Positions 46,405-55,640 of a stretch of 64,000 nt of DNA are shown piece by piece (the stretch's first letter is position 1; each line of letters begins with the position of its first letter). The notes below the pieces were generated by a model. That model had not been told where the DNA came from. It made no database searches and saw only the letters and a list, made by a program, of their open reading frames with translations. Where the stretch lies: assembly GCF_003226325.1 (NCBI RefSeq), contig NZ_PDOD01000002.1:989561-1053560 (forward strand), given 5' to 3'. Source of the stretch: Salipaludibacillus keqinensis. GTDB taxonomy: Bacteria; Bacillota; Bacilli; Bacillales; Salisediminibacteriaceae. The translations under genes were made by a program, and so were the position numbers.

Positions 46405-46433
46405 TTGACATGCGTCATCTTCAGATTTATATT
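46405..46433 (+). promoter_or_regulatory. Promoter of the second NSS transporter gene
   Basis: TTGACA (46405-46410), 17-bp spacer, TATATT (46428-46433), 35 bp before the start codon: a strong sigma-A promoter. Confidence 0.75.
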
Positions 46434-46468
46434 ATAACAATTGCCTTAATAGAGGAGGTTACTTACTT

Positions 46469-47815
46469 ATGCCACAAAAAACGGATCAGTGGACATCGAA
46501 ATTAGGATTTATTTTAGCAGCTGCTGGCTCAGCTATAGGATTAGGAGCCATTTGGAAACTTCCATATGTTGCCGGAACAAGTGGGGGAGGCGCATTTTTT
46601 GTCATCTTTTTATTATTTACCATTTTATTAGGCCTCCCGTTATTGTTAGCAGAATTTACAGTCGGTCGCCATACGCAAAAAGAAGCGATCTCAGCCTATC
46701 GGACCATAGCCCCCGGCAGTAAATGGCACTGGATAGGAAAACTAGGTGTATGTACTTCTTTCCTATTATTGTCTTTCTACAGTGTTGTAGGGGGATGGAT
46801 AGTCGTTTACTTGTATCGAGCATTTACGTTAAATATCAACGGAATGTCACCAGATGAATTCGGAGCGATGTTTGAGAATACCATTGCTAATCCTTACTTG
46901 GCTGTCTTTGCCCATCTAATTTTCATTTTAATGACGATTCTCGTCGTTCAAGGTGGTGTCCAGAAGGGAATTGAAAGGTCTTCCAAATGGATGATGCCAG
47001 CATTGTTTGTCTTGTTTATTCTTATCGTTATCCGCTCTCTTACATTGGATGGCGCTGCAGAGGGAGTCCGGTTCTTCTTATTACCCGACTTCTCATCTAT
47101 GACAGGGGATACGATATTATATGCTTTAGGTCAGGCTTTCTTTTCACTAAGCCTTGGAGTTTCAATCATGGTTACGTACAGTTCTTATTTGAAATCAAAA
47201 GAAAGCTTACCGAAATCAGCCGTTTCCATCGTAGGGTTGACCATTTTCATTTCCCTGTTAGCAGGGTTAGCTATTTTCCCAGCTGTATTTGCTTTTGGAT
47301 TAGAGCCAACGGAAGGGCCGCCTTTACTATTTATAGTTCTTCCAGCAGTGTTTAGCAGTATTCCTTTAGGGAATTTGTTCTTTATCTTATTTATGGCTTT
47401 GCTGTTATTTGCTACCTTAACGTCTGCCTTTTCTTTACTTGAAATGGTCGTAGCATCCATGACAAAAAATGACCCAACTAAACGAAAAAAATCAGCTTGG
47501 ATCGCTGGTATGCTAATCTTTATGATGGGCATTCCATCAGCTCTATCTTATGGTGTTCTTTCTGACCCGTATTTTTTCGGACTAACATTTTTTGATTTTC
47601 TTGACTTTGTCGTCAGTAACATCCTTTTACCGATAGGAGCCTTGCTTATTGCGATCTTTGTACCTCTGAAAATCAATAAGAAAACCCTCGCCGCAGAGAT
47701 TCAGCAAGGGTCTTCGATTAAGATGTTCTGGTTTAACATTTGGTTTGTCTTAGTGAAGTATATTATCCCAATCGCCATAGTATTCGCATTCTTACATGTT
47801 TTAGGGATTATTTAG
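46469..47815 (+). CDS. Sodium-dependent NSS family transporter (second copy)
   Basis: 448 residues, about 11 membrane segments. TM1 hallmark GSAIGLGAIWKLPYVAG, TM6 LGQAFFSLSLGVSIMVTYSSY. Only moderately similar to the 15027 copy, so an old paralogue, not a recent duplication. Stands between yugI and alaT, which are adjacent in B. subtilis, so it was inserted here or lost there. Being next to an alanine transaminase gene, alanine or another amino acid is a reasonable guess for substrate. AGAGGAGG ribosome site. Confidence 0.92.
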   Translation: MPQKTDQWTSKLGFILAAAGSAIGLGAIWKLPYVAGTSGGGAFFVIFLLFTILLGLPLLLAEFTVGRHTQKEAISAYRTIAPGSKWHWIGKLGVCTSFLLLSFYSVVGGWIVVYLYRAFTLNINGMSPDEFGAMFENTIANPYLAVFAHLIFILMTILVVQGGVQKGIERSSKWMMPALFVLFILIVIRSLTLDGAAEGVRFFLLPDFSSMTGDTILYALGQAFFSLSLGVSIMVTYSSYLKSKESLPKSAVSIVGLTIFISLLAGLAIFPAVFAFGLEPTEGPPLLFIVLPAVFSSIPLGNLFFILFMALLLFATLTSAFSLLEMVVASMTKNDPTKRKKSAWIAGMLIFMMGIPSALSYGVLSDPYFFGLTFFDFLDFVVSNILLPIGALLIAIFVPLKINKKTLAAEIQQGSSIKMFWFNIWFVLVKYIIPIAIVFAFLHVLGII

Positions 47816-47896
47816 GACAAAATGACCCGGTCATGTATAGAATGATCAACAATGGCTAAAATATCAACTATACAACCTAGTATTCCCCCTTTTGTT

Positions 47897-47927
47897 AAGG
47901 GCCCCATGAAAAGGGGCTCTTTTTTCT
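47897..47927 (+). terminator. Terminator of the second NSS gene
   Basis: AGGGCCCC / GGGGCTCT (one wobble) with a 7-base loop and T6. Confidence 0.85.
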
Positions 47928-49113
47928 ATGCTCGTTTTCGCTTTATTAAAAACTCGCCCATTCTGTCTACGGCCTCTTCTAATTGGCTCATTGATGCGGC
48001 ATACGAACAACGAATGTGCCCTTCACCGCCTTCACCAAATACATGGCCTGGCACGACAGCCACTCTTTGTTCCAACAGCAGTTGTTCAGCAAATTGTTCT
48101 GAAGAAAGGTTAGTATCTGTTATCGATGGAAAGGCATAAAAAGCTCCTCCAGGTGTATGACACGTTAAGCCAATTTCCCTTAAAGACTTCACAAAATAAT
48201 TTCTTCTCTGACGGTAACTCATGATCATTTCTTCCATTTCATCCCGACCGTTCGTTATCGCTTCCAGTGCAGCATACTGAGCCATGGTTGAAGCACACAT
48301 CATCGAGTATTGATGAATCTTTAACATCGCTTTCGCATACGTTGCCGGCGCTGTGACATAACCAATTCTCCAGCCGGTCATAGCAAATGCTTTCGAAAAG
48401 CCAGAAATAAGGATAGTACGCTCTCGCATACCTGCAATAGCTGGCACACTAATATGCTCGTCATCATACGTTAATTCCGCATAAATTTCGTCTGATAGTA
48501 CAACCAAATTATGTTTTAATACGACTTGAGCAATCTGTTTTAATCCCGCTTCTCCCATGACCGCTCCCGTAGGGTTATTGGGGAACGAAAGCATAATCGC
48601 TTTAGTCTTTTCTGTTATTCTTGCTTCCACATCTTGGGCCACTACTTCAAAATTCGTTTCAATCGACGTGGGAATAGGAACGGGAATGCCTCCAACTAAT
48701 GAGACGAGTGGTGCATAAGAAACAAAGCAGGGTTCAGCAATTAATACTTCATCCCCTGGGTTTAAAATGGCTCTCAAAGCTAAATCGATTCCTTCGCTTG
48801 CTCCAACTGTCACAACTACTTCATCTTTAGGGTCATAAGAGACTTGGAACCTCCTCTCTAAATACCTAGAGATCGCTTCTCGAAGTTCTATTAGCCCTGC
48901 ATTGGCTGTATAGGAAGTGACACCACGCTCAAGAGAATGAATACTTGCTTCGCGGACATTCCAAGGTGTAGCGTAATCCGGTTCACCTACGCCTAATGAA
49001 ATAATATTATCCATGGACGAAGCTAAATCAAAAAAGCGACGAATACCAGATGGTTGAATTCGGTTTACTGCGTCTGATAATTGAGGTTGATGGTCTAACT
49101 TCACCGACGTCAT
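47926..49113 (-). CDS. alaT: Alanine transaminase AlaT (PLP aminotransferase class I/II)
   Basis: 395 residues. PLP Lys in ISGFSKAFAMTGWRIGY near 234; IISLGVGEPDYATP, VTVGASEGIDLAL, SFPNNPTGAVM, IRCSYAAS. In B. subtilis alaT makes alanine from pyruvate and is cotranscribed with alaR. Start ATG 49113 overlaps the alaR stop by 4 bp (ATGA). Confidence 0.87.
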   Translation of the reverse strand: MTSVKLDHQPQLSDAVNRIQPSGIRRFFDLASSMDNIISLGVGEPDYATPWNVREASIHSLERGVTSYTANAGLIELREAISRYLERRFQVSYDPKDEVVVTVGASEGIDLALRAILNPGDEVLIAEPCFVSYAPLVSLVGGIPVPIPTSIETNFEVVAQDVEARITEKTKAIMLSFPNNPTGAVMGEAGLKQIAQVVLKHNLVVLSDEIYAELTYDDEHISVPAIAGMRERTILISGFSKAFAMTGWRIGYVTAPATYAKAMLKIHQYSMMCASTMAQYAALEAITNGRDEMEEMIMSYRQRRNYFVKSLREIGLTCHTPGGAFYAFPSITDTNLSSEQFAEQLLLEQRVAVVPGHVFGEGGEGHIRCSYAASMSQLEEAVDRMGEFLIKRKRA

Positions 49114-49607
49114 GGAGACACCACCATCCTGTGATCTCCTTCGTCATCCTCACCAAACACGACGCCATCATGCTTATATTTCTTTAATTGGAAATGACTT
49201 GTCGTTGAGATAACAGAATCCAACGTGGACAGCTTTTCAGAAACAAAATTGGCAATCTCAGACATGGACCTTCCTTCAATCACGACTGATAAATCATACG
49301 TACCTGACATAAGGTAAAGTGCCTTCACTTCTTTAAATCGATAAATTCTTTCAGCGACTTCATCAAACCCCACTCCTCTTTTAGGAGTGACTTTCACATC
49401 AATCATCGCAGTCACTGCCTCTGACACATTGACTTTTGTCCAATCAATAATCGCTGAGTAACCAAGAATGATTTTCCTTTTCTCTAAGGATCTCAACATC
49501 TCGGATACATCATCTAGAGAAGTATCCAGCATTTTCGCTAACTTGTCTTCAGACATTCTACCTTCTTTTTCAATCAATAATAGTAATTCTTGCTCTTTAT
49601 CATTCAT
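49110..49607 (-). CDS. alaR: Lrp/AsnC family regulator AlaR
   Basis: 165 residues. Winged helix (LLLIEKEGRMSEDKLAKMLDTSLDDVSEMLRSL) then a RAM/AsnC ligand domain (VTAMIDVKVTPKRGVGFDEV, VKALYLMSGTYDLSVVIEG). Controls alaT and itself, by synteny with B. subtilis alaRT. GGAGGCG ribosome site. Confidence 0.87.
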   Translation of the reverse strand: MNDKEQELLLLIEKEGRMSEDKLAKMLDTSLDDVSEMLRSLEKRKIILGYSAIIDWTKVNVSEAVTAMIDVKVTPKRGVGFDEVAERIYRFKEVKALYLMSGTYDLSVVIEGRSMSEIANFVSEKLSTLDSVISTTSHFQLKKYKHDGVVFGEDDEGDHRMVVSP

Positions 49608-49775
49608 GTGATTTCGCGCCTCCTGCTCTGACTATAATTCCTGTTTTAATTTATACGTAAAGGGAATTCTAATCATGTGGTTCAACTTACTAGGATAATT
49701 GTTGATTTCACTATATTCTACACGAGGTTGACTCTTCATACTAGGTGTAACTTGAACGGAAAGGAGAATTATTTT

Positions 49776-50384
49776 ATGACAAGTAATAATAACCCCCATG
49801 TGCATGATTACCAGCATGTCGCTATTCTATTAGTGGACATGATTAGCGATTATGATTTTGTAGATGGTGAGAAACTTTTTAAACATACGGTGCCTGCAGC
49901 TGAGAACTTAGCGGAATTGAAAAAGAAAGCTCAGCAACTAGAAATCCCCGTCTTGTATGTAAATGACAATTATGGGAAATGGCAATCCGATTTCCCCGGA
50001 ATTGTCGATGAGATGCGTCAGTCAGAACGGGGAAAAAAGATTGTTGATTTGCTTGAACCCGTTGAAACAGACTATTTCATTCTAAAGCCTCAATATTCTG
50101 CGTTTTTCATGACTCCACTAGAGTTACTGCTCGAGTATTTAAATGTAAAGTCCTTGATTATTGCAGGGGTTGCTGGCAATATGTGTGTTCACTTCACTGC
50201 AAATGATGCATTTATGAGAGACTACAAATTATATATTCCATCGGATTGTGTCGCTTCAAACTCTAGCGAAGAAAATGATGAAGCCCTTCACTTGATGGAA
50301 CGGGTCTTAAAAGCCGATACTACTCCCTCAACGAAATTAGATCTTGAAAAGATAAAATATGAATGGCGAAACGAATCTAACTAA
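49776..50384 (+). CDS. Isochorismatase family cysteine hydrolase
   Basis: 202 residues. AILLVDMISDYDF (Asp), VLYVNDNYGKW, LKPQYSAFF (Lys) and IIAGVAGNMCVHFTANDAFM with the catalytic Cys complete the triad of isochorismatase/nicotinamidase-fold hydrolases. The start ATG 49776 with AAAGGAG is preferred to a longer frame from 49677. Single gene; the substrate (a small amide or enol-ether) cannot be told. Confidence 0.85.
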   Translation: MTSNNNPHVHDYQHVAILLVDMISDYDFVDGEKLFKHTVPAAENLAELKKKAQQLEIPVLYVNDNYGKWQSDFPGIVDEMRQSERGKKIVDLLEPVETDYFILKPQYSAFFMTPLELLLEYLNVKSLIIAGVAGNMCVHFTANDAFMRDYKLYIPSDCVASNSSEENDEALHLMERVLKADTTPSTKLDLEKIKYEWRNESN

Positions 50385-50542
50385 TGAAAAATTGAATATT
50401 CTGTCTTTAATTGTCGGACTTTACGGAATTTCATGAATGCGCTATAATTAACACCATATTAATAGTGTTAAGATATAACTTTGCCATATCTACCACTGAT
50501 TTATAATGCTTTGTTTTGGAAACCTTTCCTTAAACAAGCAAA

Positions 50543-50582
50543 GACCTCGAGACGAGGGTTCTCGAGGTCCTACTTTCTTTTT
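50543..50582. terminator. Terminator between isochorismatase and fixX genes
   Basis: GACCTCGAGA pairs with TCTCGAGGTC around CGAGGGT; T-rich tail on the plus strand; a T-rich tail, shorter, on the minus strand. Confidence 0.8.
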
Positions 50583-50587
50583 TCCCC

Positions 50588-50869
50588 TTATGCTAAACGG
50601 AATACAATGCCGTGACCGCCTTTAGGATATTCCCACTTGATGTTTTGGTGAGGACATCCAATCCGGCAGCTGCCGCACTCGTGACATCCTTCATATCCTA
50701 CAAACATTCTATCGCCTTCCCACTTATACACTTCAGCAGGACAAAAGATCGTACAATCCTTATCTGGACATTGTGTCGCGCACACTTGATGATCCAACAC
50801 TTCCAAATGTGACTTCTGATCACAGTTAAATCGAAGTAAATATTGCTTATCTTCCAATGTTTTTGCCAT
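50588..50869 (-). CDS. fixX: Ferredoxin-like protein FixX
   Basis: 93 residues. The cysteines lie in CATQCPDKDCTIFCP and CHECGSCRIGCP: a 4Fe-4S cluster plus further Cys, as in FixX. It passes electrons within the FixABCX complex. Only 1 bp from fixC. Confidence 0.9.
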   Translation of the reverse strand: MAKTLEDKQYLLRFNCDQKSHLEVLDHQVCATQCPDKDCTIFCPAEVYKWEGDRMFVGYEGCHECGSCRIGCPHQNIKWEYPKGGHGIVFRLA

Positions 50870-50870
50870 A

Positions 50871-52166
50871 TTACTTCACCGCCTTCCATGCTTTATACAT
50901 GTCTTTTGCTAATCCAATTTTCCCACGGCCGGCTGTCATTTTCGCAATGATTTTCTTTTGTTTATCCCACTTCGGTGTCCCATCAACCGTAAAGAACGTG
51001 TTCATCGCTTGGTTCATTAATGGTACATATTCTTGGAAATATTGCGGGTTCTCTTCGAACGTATGAGCTGCATCTTTGTATTTCTTTAAATCTTTTCCGA
51101 TAAAGCTATCATAGATTTCCGTGCGATATGAATCGAGAGATCGTTCAGAGAAGTCGCCCGTTTCTTTTGCTTTCGCTATCGTCTCAGCTGCAATCTTACC
51201 GGAGGACATGGCCATGTTAGACCCTTCTCGATGAATAGCATTAACAAATTGAGCTGCATCTCCTGTGACGATGACACCATCTCCAACAAGTTTTGGTACG
51301 GTATTGTACCCACCTTCAGGGATGAGGTGAGCTAAATATTCCAGTGTTTCTCCTCCTTCTACATACGGCTGAATCATCGGATGATTTTTCACATGCTCTA
51401 ATAAATCATATGGTTTTAACTTCTTTTTTATCATGGAGGAGAGCGTTGTACCGACACCGACGTTAATACTATCTTTATTCGTATAGATAAAACCTGTTCC
51501 TAATAACCCGTGTGTAGCATCCCCAAACATTTCAACAGAGACCCCTTGATTGTTTTGAACATTAAATCGTTCGTTAATCGTTTTTGAAGGGAGCTTCAAT
51601 ACTTCCATAACCGTTAACGCTACTTCATTTGGCTTCCATTCTTTATGGAATCCCAGTTGTTTTGCAAGTAACGAGTTGACTCCGTCGGCTAATACAACTA
51701 CATCTGCATACACATCACCATCAGGGCGATCCGTCCTTACTCCTACCACTTTCCCGTCCTCGACAATACACTCGGTGACGACCGTTTCGTTAATCAACAA
51801 AGCTCCTTGTTCCACTGCTTTTTCTGCAAACCATTTATCGAATTTAGCCCGGAGCACAGTGAAGTTATTGTAAGGTTCTTTCGCCCATTCGAGACCTTTA
51901 TAACTCGTTGTAACCATAGATTCCTTATCTAAAAACCAGAATCGCTGTTCTACCACTGGTCGTTCAATGGGTGCTTCATGCCAAAATTCAGGAATGATCT
52001 CTTCTAGCTGCTTCCGATAAAGGATCCCCCCCATCACGTTCTTAGACCCTGGGTACTCCCCTCTTTCAATTAATAATACTTTTAATCCTTTCTGTGCTGC
52101 AGTATATGCGCAACTCGTTCCTGCTGGACCAGCTCCTACAACAATCACATCAAATTTCTCAGACAT
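50871..52166 (-). CDS. fixC: FAD-dependent oxidoreductase FixC (ETF-quinone oxidoreductase family)
   Basis: 431 residues. FAD motif DVIVVGAGPAGTSCAY at the start, ERGEYPGSKNVMGGILY, and VIVTGDAAQFVNAIHREGSNMAMSSG near the end. With FixX it donates electrons from the bifurcating FixAB to quinone. Its start overlaps fixB by 8 bp. Confidence 0.92.
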   Translation of the reverse strand: MSEKFDVIVVGAGPAGTSCAYTAAQKGLKVLLIERGEYPGSKNVMGGILYRKQLEEIIPEFWHEAPIERPVVEQRFWFLDKESMVTTSYKGLEWAKEPYNNFTVLRAKFDKWFAEKAVEQGALLINETVVTECIVEDGKVVGVRTDRPDGDVYADVVVLADGVNSLLAKQLGFHKEWKPNEVALTVMEVLKLPSKTINERFNVQNNQGVSVEMFGDATHGLLGTGFIYTNKDSINVGVGTTLSSMIKKKLKPYDLLEHVKNHPMIQPYVEGGETLEYLAHLIPEGGYNTVPKLVGDGVIVTGDAAQFVNAIHREGSNMAMSSGKIAAETIAKAKETGDFSERSLDSYRTEIYDSFIGKDLKKYKDAAHTFEENPQYFQEYVPLMNQAMNTFFTVDGTPKWDKQKKIIAKMTAGRGKIGLAKDMYKAWKAVK

Positions 52167-53196
52167 CGGCTGTCACTCCCCCTGCTTTTTCGCCTTTTAA
52201 CGCTTTGCGAAATTCCTCTGTTAGCATTGGTACTATTTCAAAAGCATCTGCAACAATTCCATAGTGAGCTGCATTGAATATGGCTGCTTCTGGATCATTA
52301 TTAATAGCAATAATCATTTCTGAATTTTGCATACCCACCACATGTTGCACAGCTCCTGAGATCCCAATGGCAAAATAGATTTTCGGTGTGACGGTTAATC
52401 CTGTTTGTCCGACTTGATGATCGTGTCCACAAAGTCCTGCTTCAACTAAGTCACGGCTCGCACCCACGGTGGCATTTAAAACATCAGCTAATTCCTTCAC
52501 CATGGCGAACCCTTTTTCATCTTTAATCCCTTTACCTGCCGCGACAATCACATCCGCATCTTCTAGGTTCACTGCTTTATTCATATCTCTGACGATTTCA
52601 AGTACTTTAGTGCGGAGGTCTTCTTCTTTAATCGAAATTTTTTCTTCAATGATTTCACCTTTTCGTGTATGATCAGGCTCCGGTTTAGGCATAACCTTTG
52701 GCCGGACAGTTGCCATTTGTGGGCGGTGCTTTTTACACAAAATGGTCGCCATGATATTTCCGCCAAAAGCTGGTCGACTAGCTTCAAAAAGACGCTTTTC
52801 TACGTTGACATCTAGTAACGTCGTATCTGCTGTCAGTCCCGTCATGACCTCTGTTGCAACAGCACTTGCCAAGTCTTTGCCGTTGGAGGTCGCTCCATAA
52901 ATGAATATTTCCGGCTTGTATTTACGAACGAGATCCCCAACAGCTGTCATATGGGTCTCAGTTCGGTACTTCTCTAATACAGGATCATCAATGACATACA
53001 CTTTATCCGCTCCATAGGCGAATAATTCTTTTGCTGAATCTTTCACATTGTGCCCTAGCAATACCCCGCACAAGTCTACTTCCAATTTATCAGCTAAATC
53101 TCTTCCTGCCCCTAATAGTTCCAAACCAACGTCAATAATTTGCCCCTCTTGTTGCTCGATAAACACCCACACGCCTCTGTATTCCTCTAAGTTCAT
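52159..53196 (-). CDS. fixB: Electron-transfer flavoprotein alpha subunit FixB
   Basis: 345 residues, ETF-alpha. The C-terminal FAD domain has VGASRDLVEAGLCGHDHQVGQTG and KIYFAIGISGAVQHVVGM, SEMIIAINNDPEAAIF. Pairs with FixA. Overlaps fixA's stop by 4 bp. Confidence 0.93.
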   Translation of the reverse strand: MNLEEYRGVWVFIEQQEGQIIDVGLELLGAGRDLADKLEVDLCGVLLGHNVKDSAKELFAYGADKVYVIDDPVLEKYRTETHMTAVGDLVRKYKPEIFIYGATSNGKDLASAVATEVMTGLTADTTLLDVNVEKRLFEASRPAFGGNIMATILCKKHRPQMATVRPKVMPKPEPDHTRKGEIIEEKISIKEEDLRTKVLEIVRDMNKAVNLEDADVIVAAGKGIKDEKGFAMVKELADVLNATVGASRDLVEAGLCGHDHQVGQTGLTVTPKIYFAIGISGAVQHVVGMQNSEMIIAINNDPEAAIFNAAHYGIVADAFEIVPMLTEEFRKALKGEKAGGVTADV

Positions 53197-54023
53197 GATT
53201 TTTCCCCACCTTTCACACCAAACAACTCACGCTTTTCGTATGTGACAGACAAAAGTTTCTCCACTTGTTCTTTTGTAGATCCTTCAATCATTTCGGCCCC
53301 TGAACTTTTTTCTGGCGGCCACATTTTCCCTACGATTGTTGGAGATCCCTTTAAACCTAATTGTTTAATATCTACGTCATTTAAATCGTCTACTGTCCAA
53401 ACAATCGGTTCGTAACGTGCAGCTCTCATCATATTTGGTAGTGGTGAATAGGAAACTTCATTCATTTCTTTCTCAATTGTTAACAAACACGGTAGAGAAG
53501 TTTGTATCAATTCATAACCATTTTCAATCTTTCTACGTACTTTCATGAGCTTTTTGTCTAGATCCACTTCTTCTACCTTGATGACATTCGTCAAAGGAGG
53601 AATTCCCATTCTTCTTGCAATACCTGGTCCAGTTTGCCCCGTGTCTCCGTCAATCGCATGCTTTCCGCAAAGAACTAATTCAATTCCTTCTTCTTCTTTG
53701 AGCTTTTCTATCGCTTTAAACAAGGCATAACTTGTCGCCAGCGTATCCGCTCCAGCAAAACGACGGTCCGAAATCAAATATCCTTCATCCGCACCGATTT
53801 CAATACACTTACGAATCGCTAACCTCGCTTGCGGCGGTCCCATGGATAGGACAATGATCTTTCCACCGTGCTCTTTCCTCAGCCGAACAGCTTCTTCCAC
53901 TGCATGGGCATCGTAAGGATTCAAGATAGTTGGCGCACTGGAACGATCCAGTGTGTTCGTTTTCGGATTTACTTTAATGATCTTCGTATCAGGTACTTGT
54001 TTAATACAGACTAGAATATTCAT
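53193..54023 (-). CDS. fixA: Electron-transfer flavoprotein beta subunit FixA
   Basis: 276 residues, ETF-beta: MNILVCIKQVPDTKIIKVN, NPYDAHAVEEAVRLRKEHGG, GDTGQTGPGIARRMG. In bifurcating ETFs an NADH-oxidising FAD sits in this subunit and the complex drives ferredoxin reduction with quinone. The start ATG 54023 follows GGTGGGG. First gene of fixABCX, with a 800-bp gene-free region upstream. Confidence 0.93.
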   Translation of the reverse strand: MNILVCIKQVPDTKIIKVNPKTNTLDRSSAPTILNPYDAHAVEEAVRLRKEHGGKIIVLSMGPPQARLAIRKCIEIGADEGYLISDRRFAGADTLATSYALFKAIEKLKEEEGIELVLCGKHAIDGDTGQTGPGIARRMGIPPLTNVIKVEEVDLDKKLMKVRRKIENGYELIQTSLPCLLTIEKEMNEVSYSPLPNMMRAARYEPIVWTVDDLNDVDIKQLGLKGSPTIVGKMWPPEKSSGAEMIEGSTKEQVEKLLSVTYEKRELFGVKGGEKS

Positions 54024-54466
54024 TTGTTCCCCACCCTCTTTCATTCATCTTGATTAACTCCATTAGTCTTTTAGAATAGATTAGTCGCCTTACTATCATC
54101 TAAGCTTCACAGATGTTTGAGAAAATTCCCCTTTTCTCATTTTCATAGCTTCATAAACTCACAGCAAATCAAACTAATTTCAACAGTTACCTGCAGAAAA
54201 GTTTGTTCAATCATTCACGAACATAGGTGCAAAAACGATCAGCAATTTACGAATCGCTTCATACCATTCTTTTCTTCCATCTGTTCATCTCTATTGCTGT
54301 AGATTTTTCCTATATTTTATTTAACAAGGATTATCTTACCTATAAAAAGATCCAATCTTTTTGATGTTTCCATTCGATAATTCAGCTTTCCTCCCTTCGT
54401 CAATTCTTGTCAGTAGAAAAACTTCCAGTGAAGTGGATCTTTATAAACATTTTAAACAAAAAGGTC

Positions 54467-54480
54467 TGAAAGCGTTTCCT
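54467..54480 (+). promoter_or_regulatory. CcpA-like site in the fixA upstream region
   Basis: TGAAAGCGTTTCCT fits TGNAANCGNWWNCA with one mismatch. It is 440 bp before fixA, rather far, so its target is unclear. Confidence 0.3.
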
Positions 54481-54685
54481 TAGTTTATTTATACCAAATT
54501 TCACGAAGGGTAACAACCTCAAATTCATCAATTCACGAAAAAGTCAAACTTTTTAAACTTTTTAATATTAATAGTGTGTTTATATTGCGATCCCTTAAGT
54601 AAGTTGTCCTTTTAAAAGGTCGGACTGAGTCGTTATTGAATTTACTAACTTTTTAATTGGGTTTGCTTATTTATAATTATTTCAA

Positions 54686-54797
54686 TATGCCGATAGAACA
54701 GTGAAATTTTCCAATAGAAGGTCGTTTTTCGCCTATAGAGACCTGCATTTCGCTGATAGACACACGATTTTCACCGATAGACGCACATGCCCCTCCT
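54686..54797. repeat. Tandem array C: five exact 21-bp units
   Basis: The core CNATAGA recurs with ATAG at 54693, 54714, 54735, 54756 and 54777, always 21 bp apart; the rest of the unit varies. Array ends 49 bp from the stop codon of the ABC permease gene. Confidence 0.88.
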
Positions 54798-54845
54798 CAT
54801 TCAGACAAAAAAACGACAGATAATATTCTGTCGTTCAACTTATAA

Positions 54846-55640
54846 TTATGCACCACTGTCTTTAGCCAATTCTTTTTTATTAAATAGTAGGATCGTCGAT
54901 ACCATCATAACGACCATCAAAGCAACAGTAGCCCCCATGCTTAACCAAAATCCTTCATCCGCTTCTCCTACGAAAAACAACGAATAGCTGTGACTTGAGA
55001 GCATGCCTGGTGACCACATCATTAGTTCAGGAACATACATGCTTAATATACTTAATAATAGAGCTGTGCCGAGTGATCCAAAAGCCACAAGGGCTGAACT
55101 ATTAAACAAAGCACTAAGACATAATACAAGGGTCATGACGAATGAGATCCACACAGCATAAACCAACGCTCCGCTCAGTACGTGACTCATGGGTACCTGG
55201 TCTATAAGAAGAAACGTGTAATATACCGCTGCGCTAAACCCAATAACATAGGAACCTAACGTTAGCATTAATATATGAACCCACTTAGCCGTTAAGTAGC
55301 TTGAGTAAGAAACAGGTTTCACTAACACCATAATATGCGTCCCGCTTGTCTTCTCAGTAGCAACGGTTCCCATAAAAGCTAGGACAAGAACGAGAAAGCC
55401 TATTTGACTGAATTGACCCAATGTACCTGCTAACACCTCTGCTCCAGTGGGCAATGGAATGTCCATCACGGCACCTTCGGGAAGTCCGCCAAAATTTTCT
55501 ATAATATCTGCAAAGTAGTAAGAGGTAATCGGCTGCATCACTCCTAATACAATAAATACAATGGGGAGCCACAGCCATTTGAAATTTCTTAACGACTCTG
55601 TCCACTCTTTTTTGAAGAGAACCATCCACTGTCTCATCAT
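54846..55640 (-). CDS. yxlG: ABC-2 type permease (YxlG-like)
   Basis: 264 residues with about six membrane helices; FKKEWTESLRNFKWLWLPIVFIVLG at the start and SFVMTLVLCLSALFNSSALVAFGSLG later, as in NosY/YxlG permeases. Works with the ATPase encoded just before it (4-bp overlap). Export substrate unknown. Confidence 0.83.
   Translation of the reverse strand: MMRQWMVLFKKEWTESLRNFKWLWLPIVFIVLGVMQPITSYYFADIIENFGGLPEGAVMDIPLPTGAEVLAGTLGQFSQIGFLVLVLAFMGTVATEKTSGTHIMVLVKPVSYSSYLTAKWVHILMLTLGSYVIGFSAAVYYTFLLIDQVPMSHVLSGALVYAVWISFVMTLVLCLSALFNSSALVAFGSLGTALLLSILSMYVPELMMWSPGMLSSHSYSLFFVGEADEGFWLSMGATVALMVVMMVSTILLFNKKELAKDSGA

Larger units (their letters stand above)
54024..54845. other. Long gene-free region upstream of fixA
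   Basis: About 820 bp, very AT-rich. Contents: an octamer TTCACGAA at 54214, 54500 and 54532; a CcpA-like TGAAAGCGTTTCCT at 54467 with one mismatch; and the 21-bp tandem array at 54686. No open frame with a ribosome site. It may include a long fixA leader. Confidence 0.5.
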
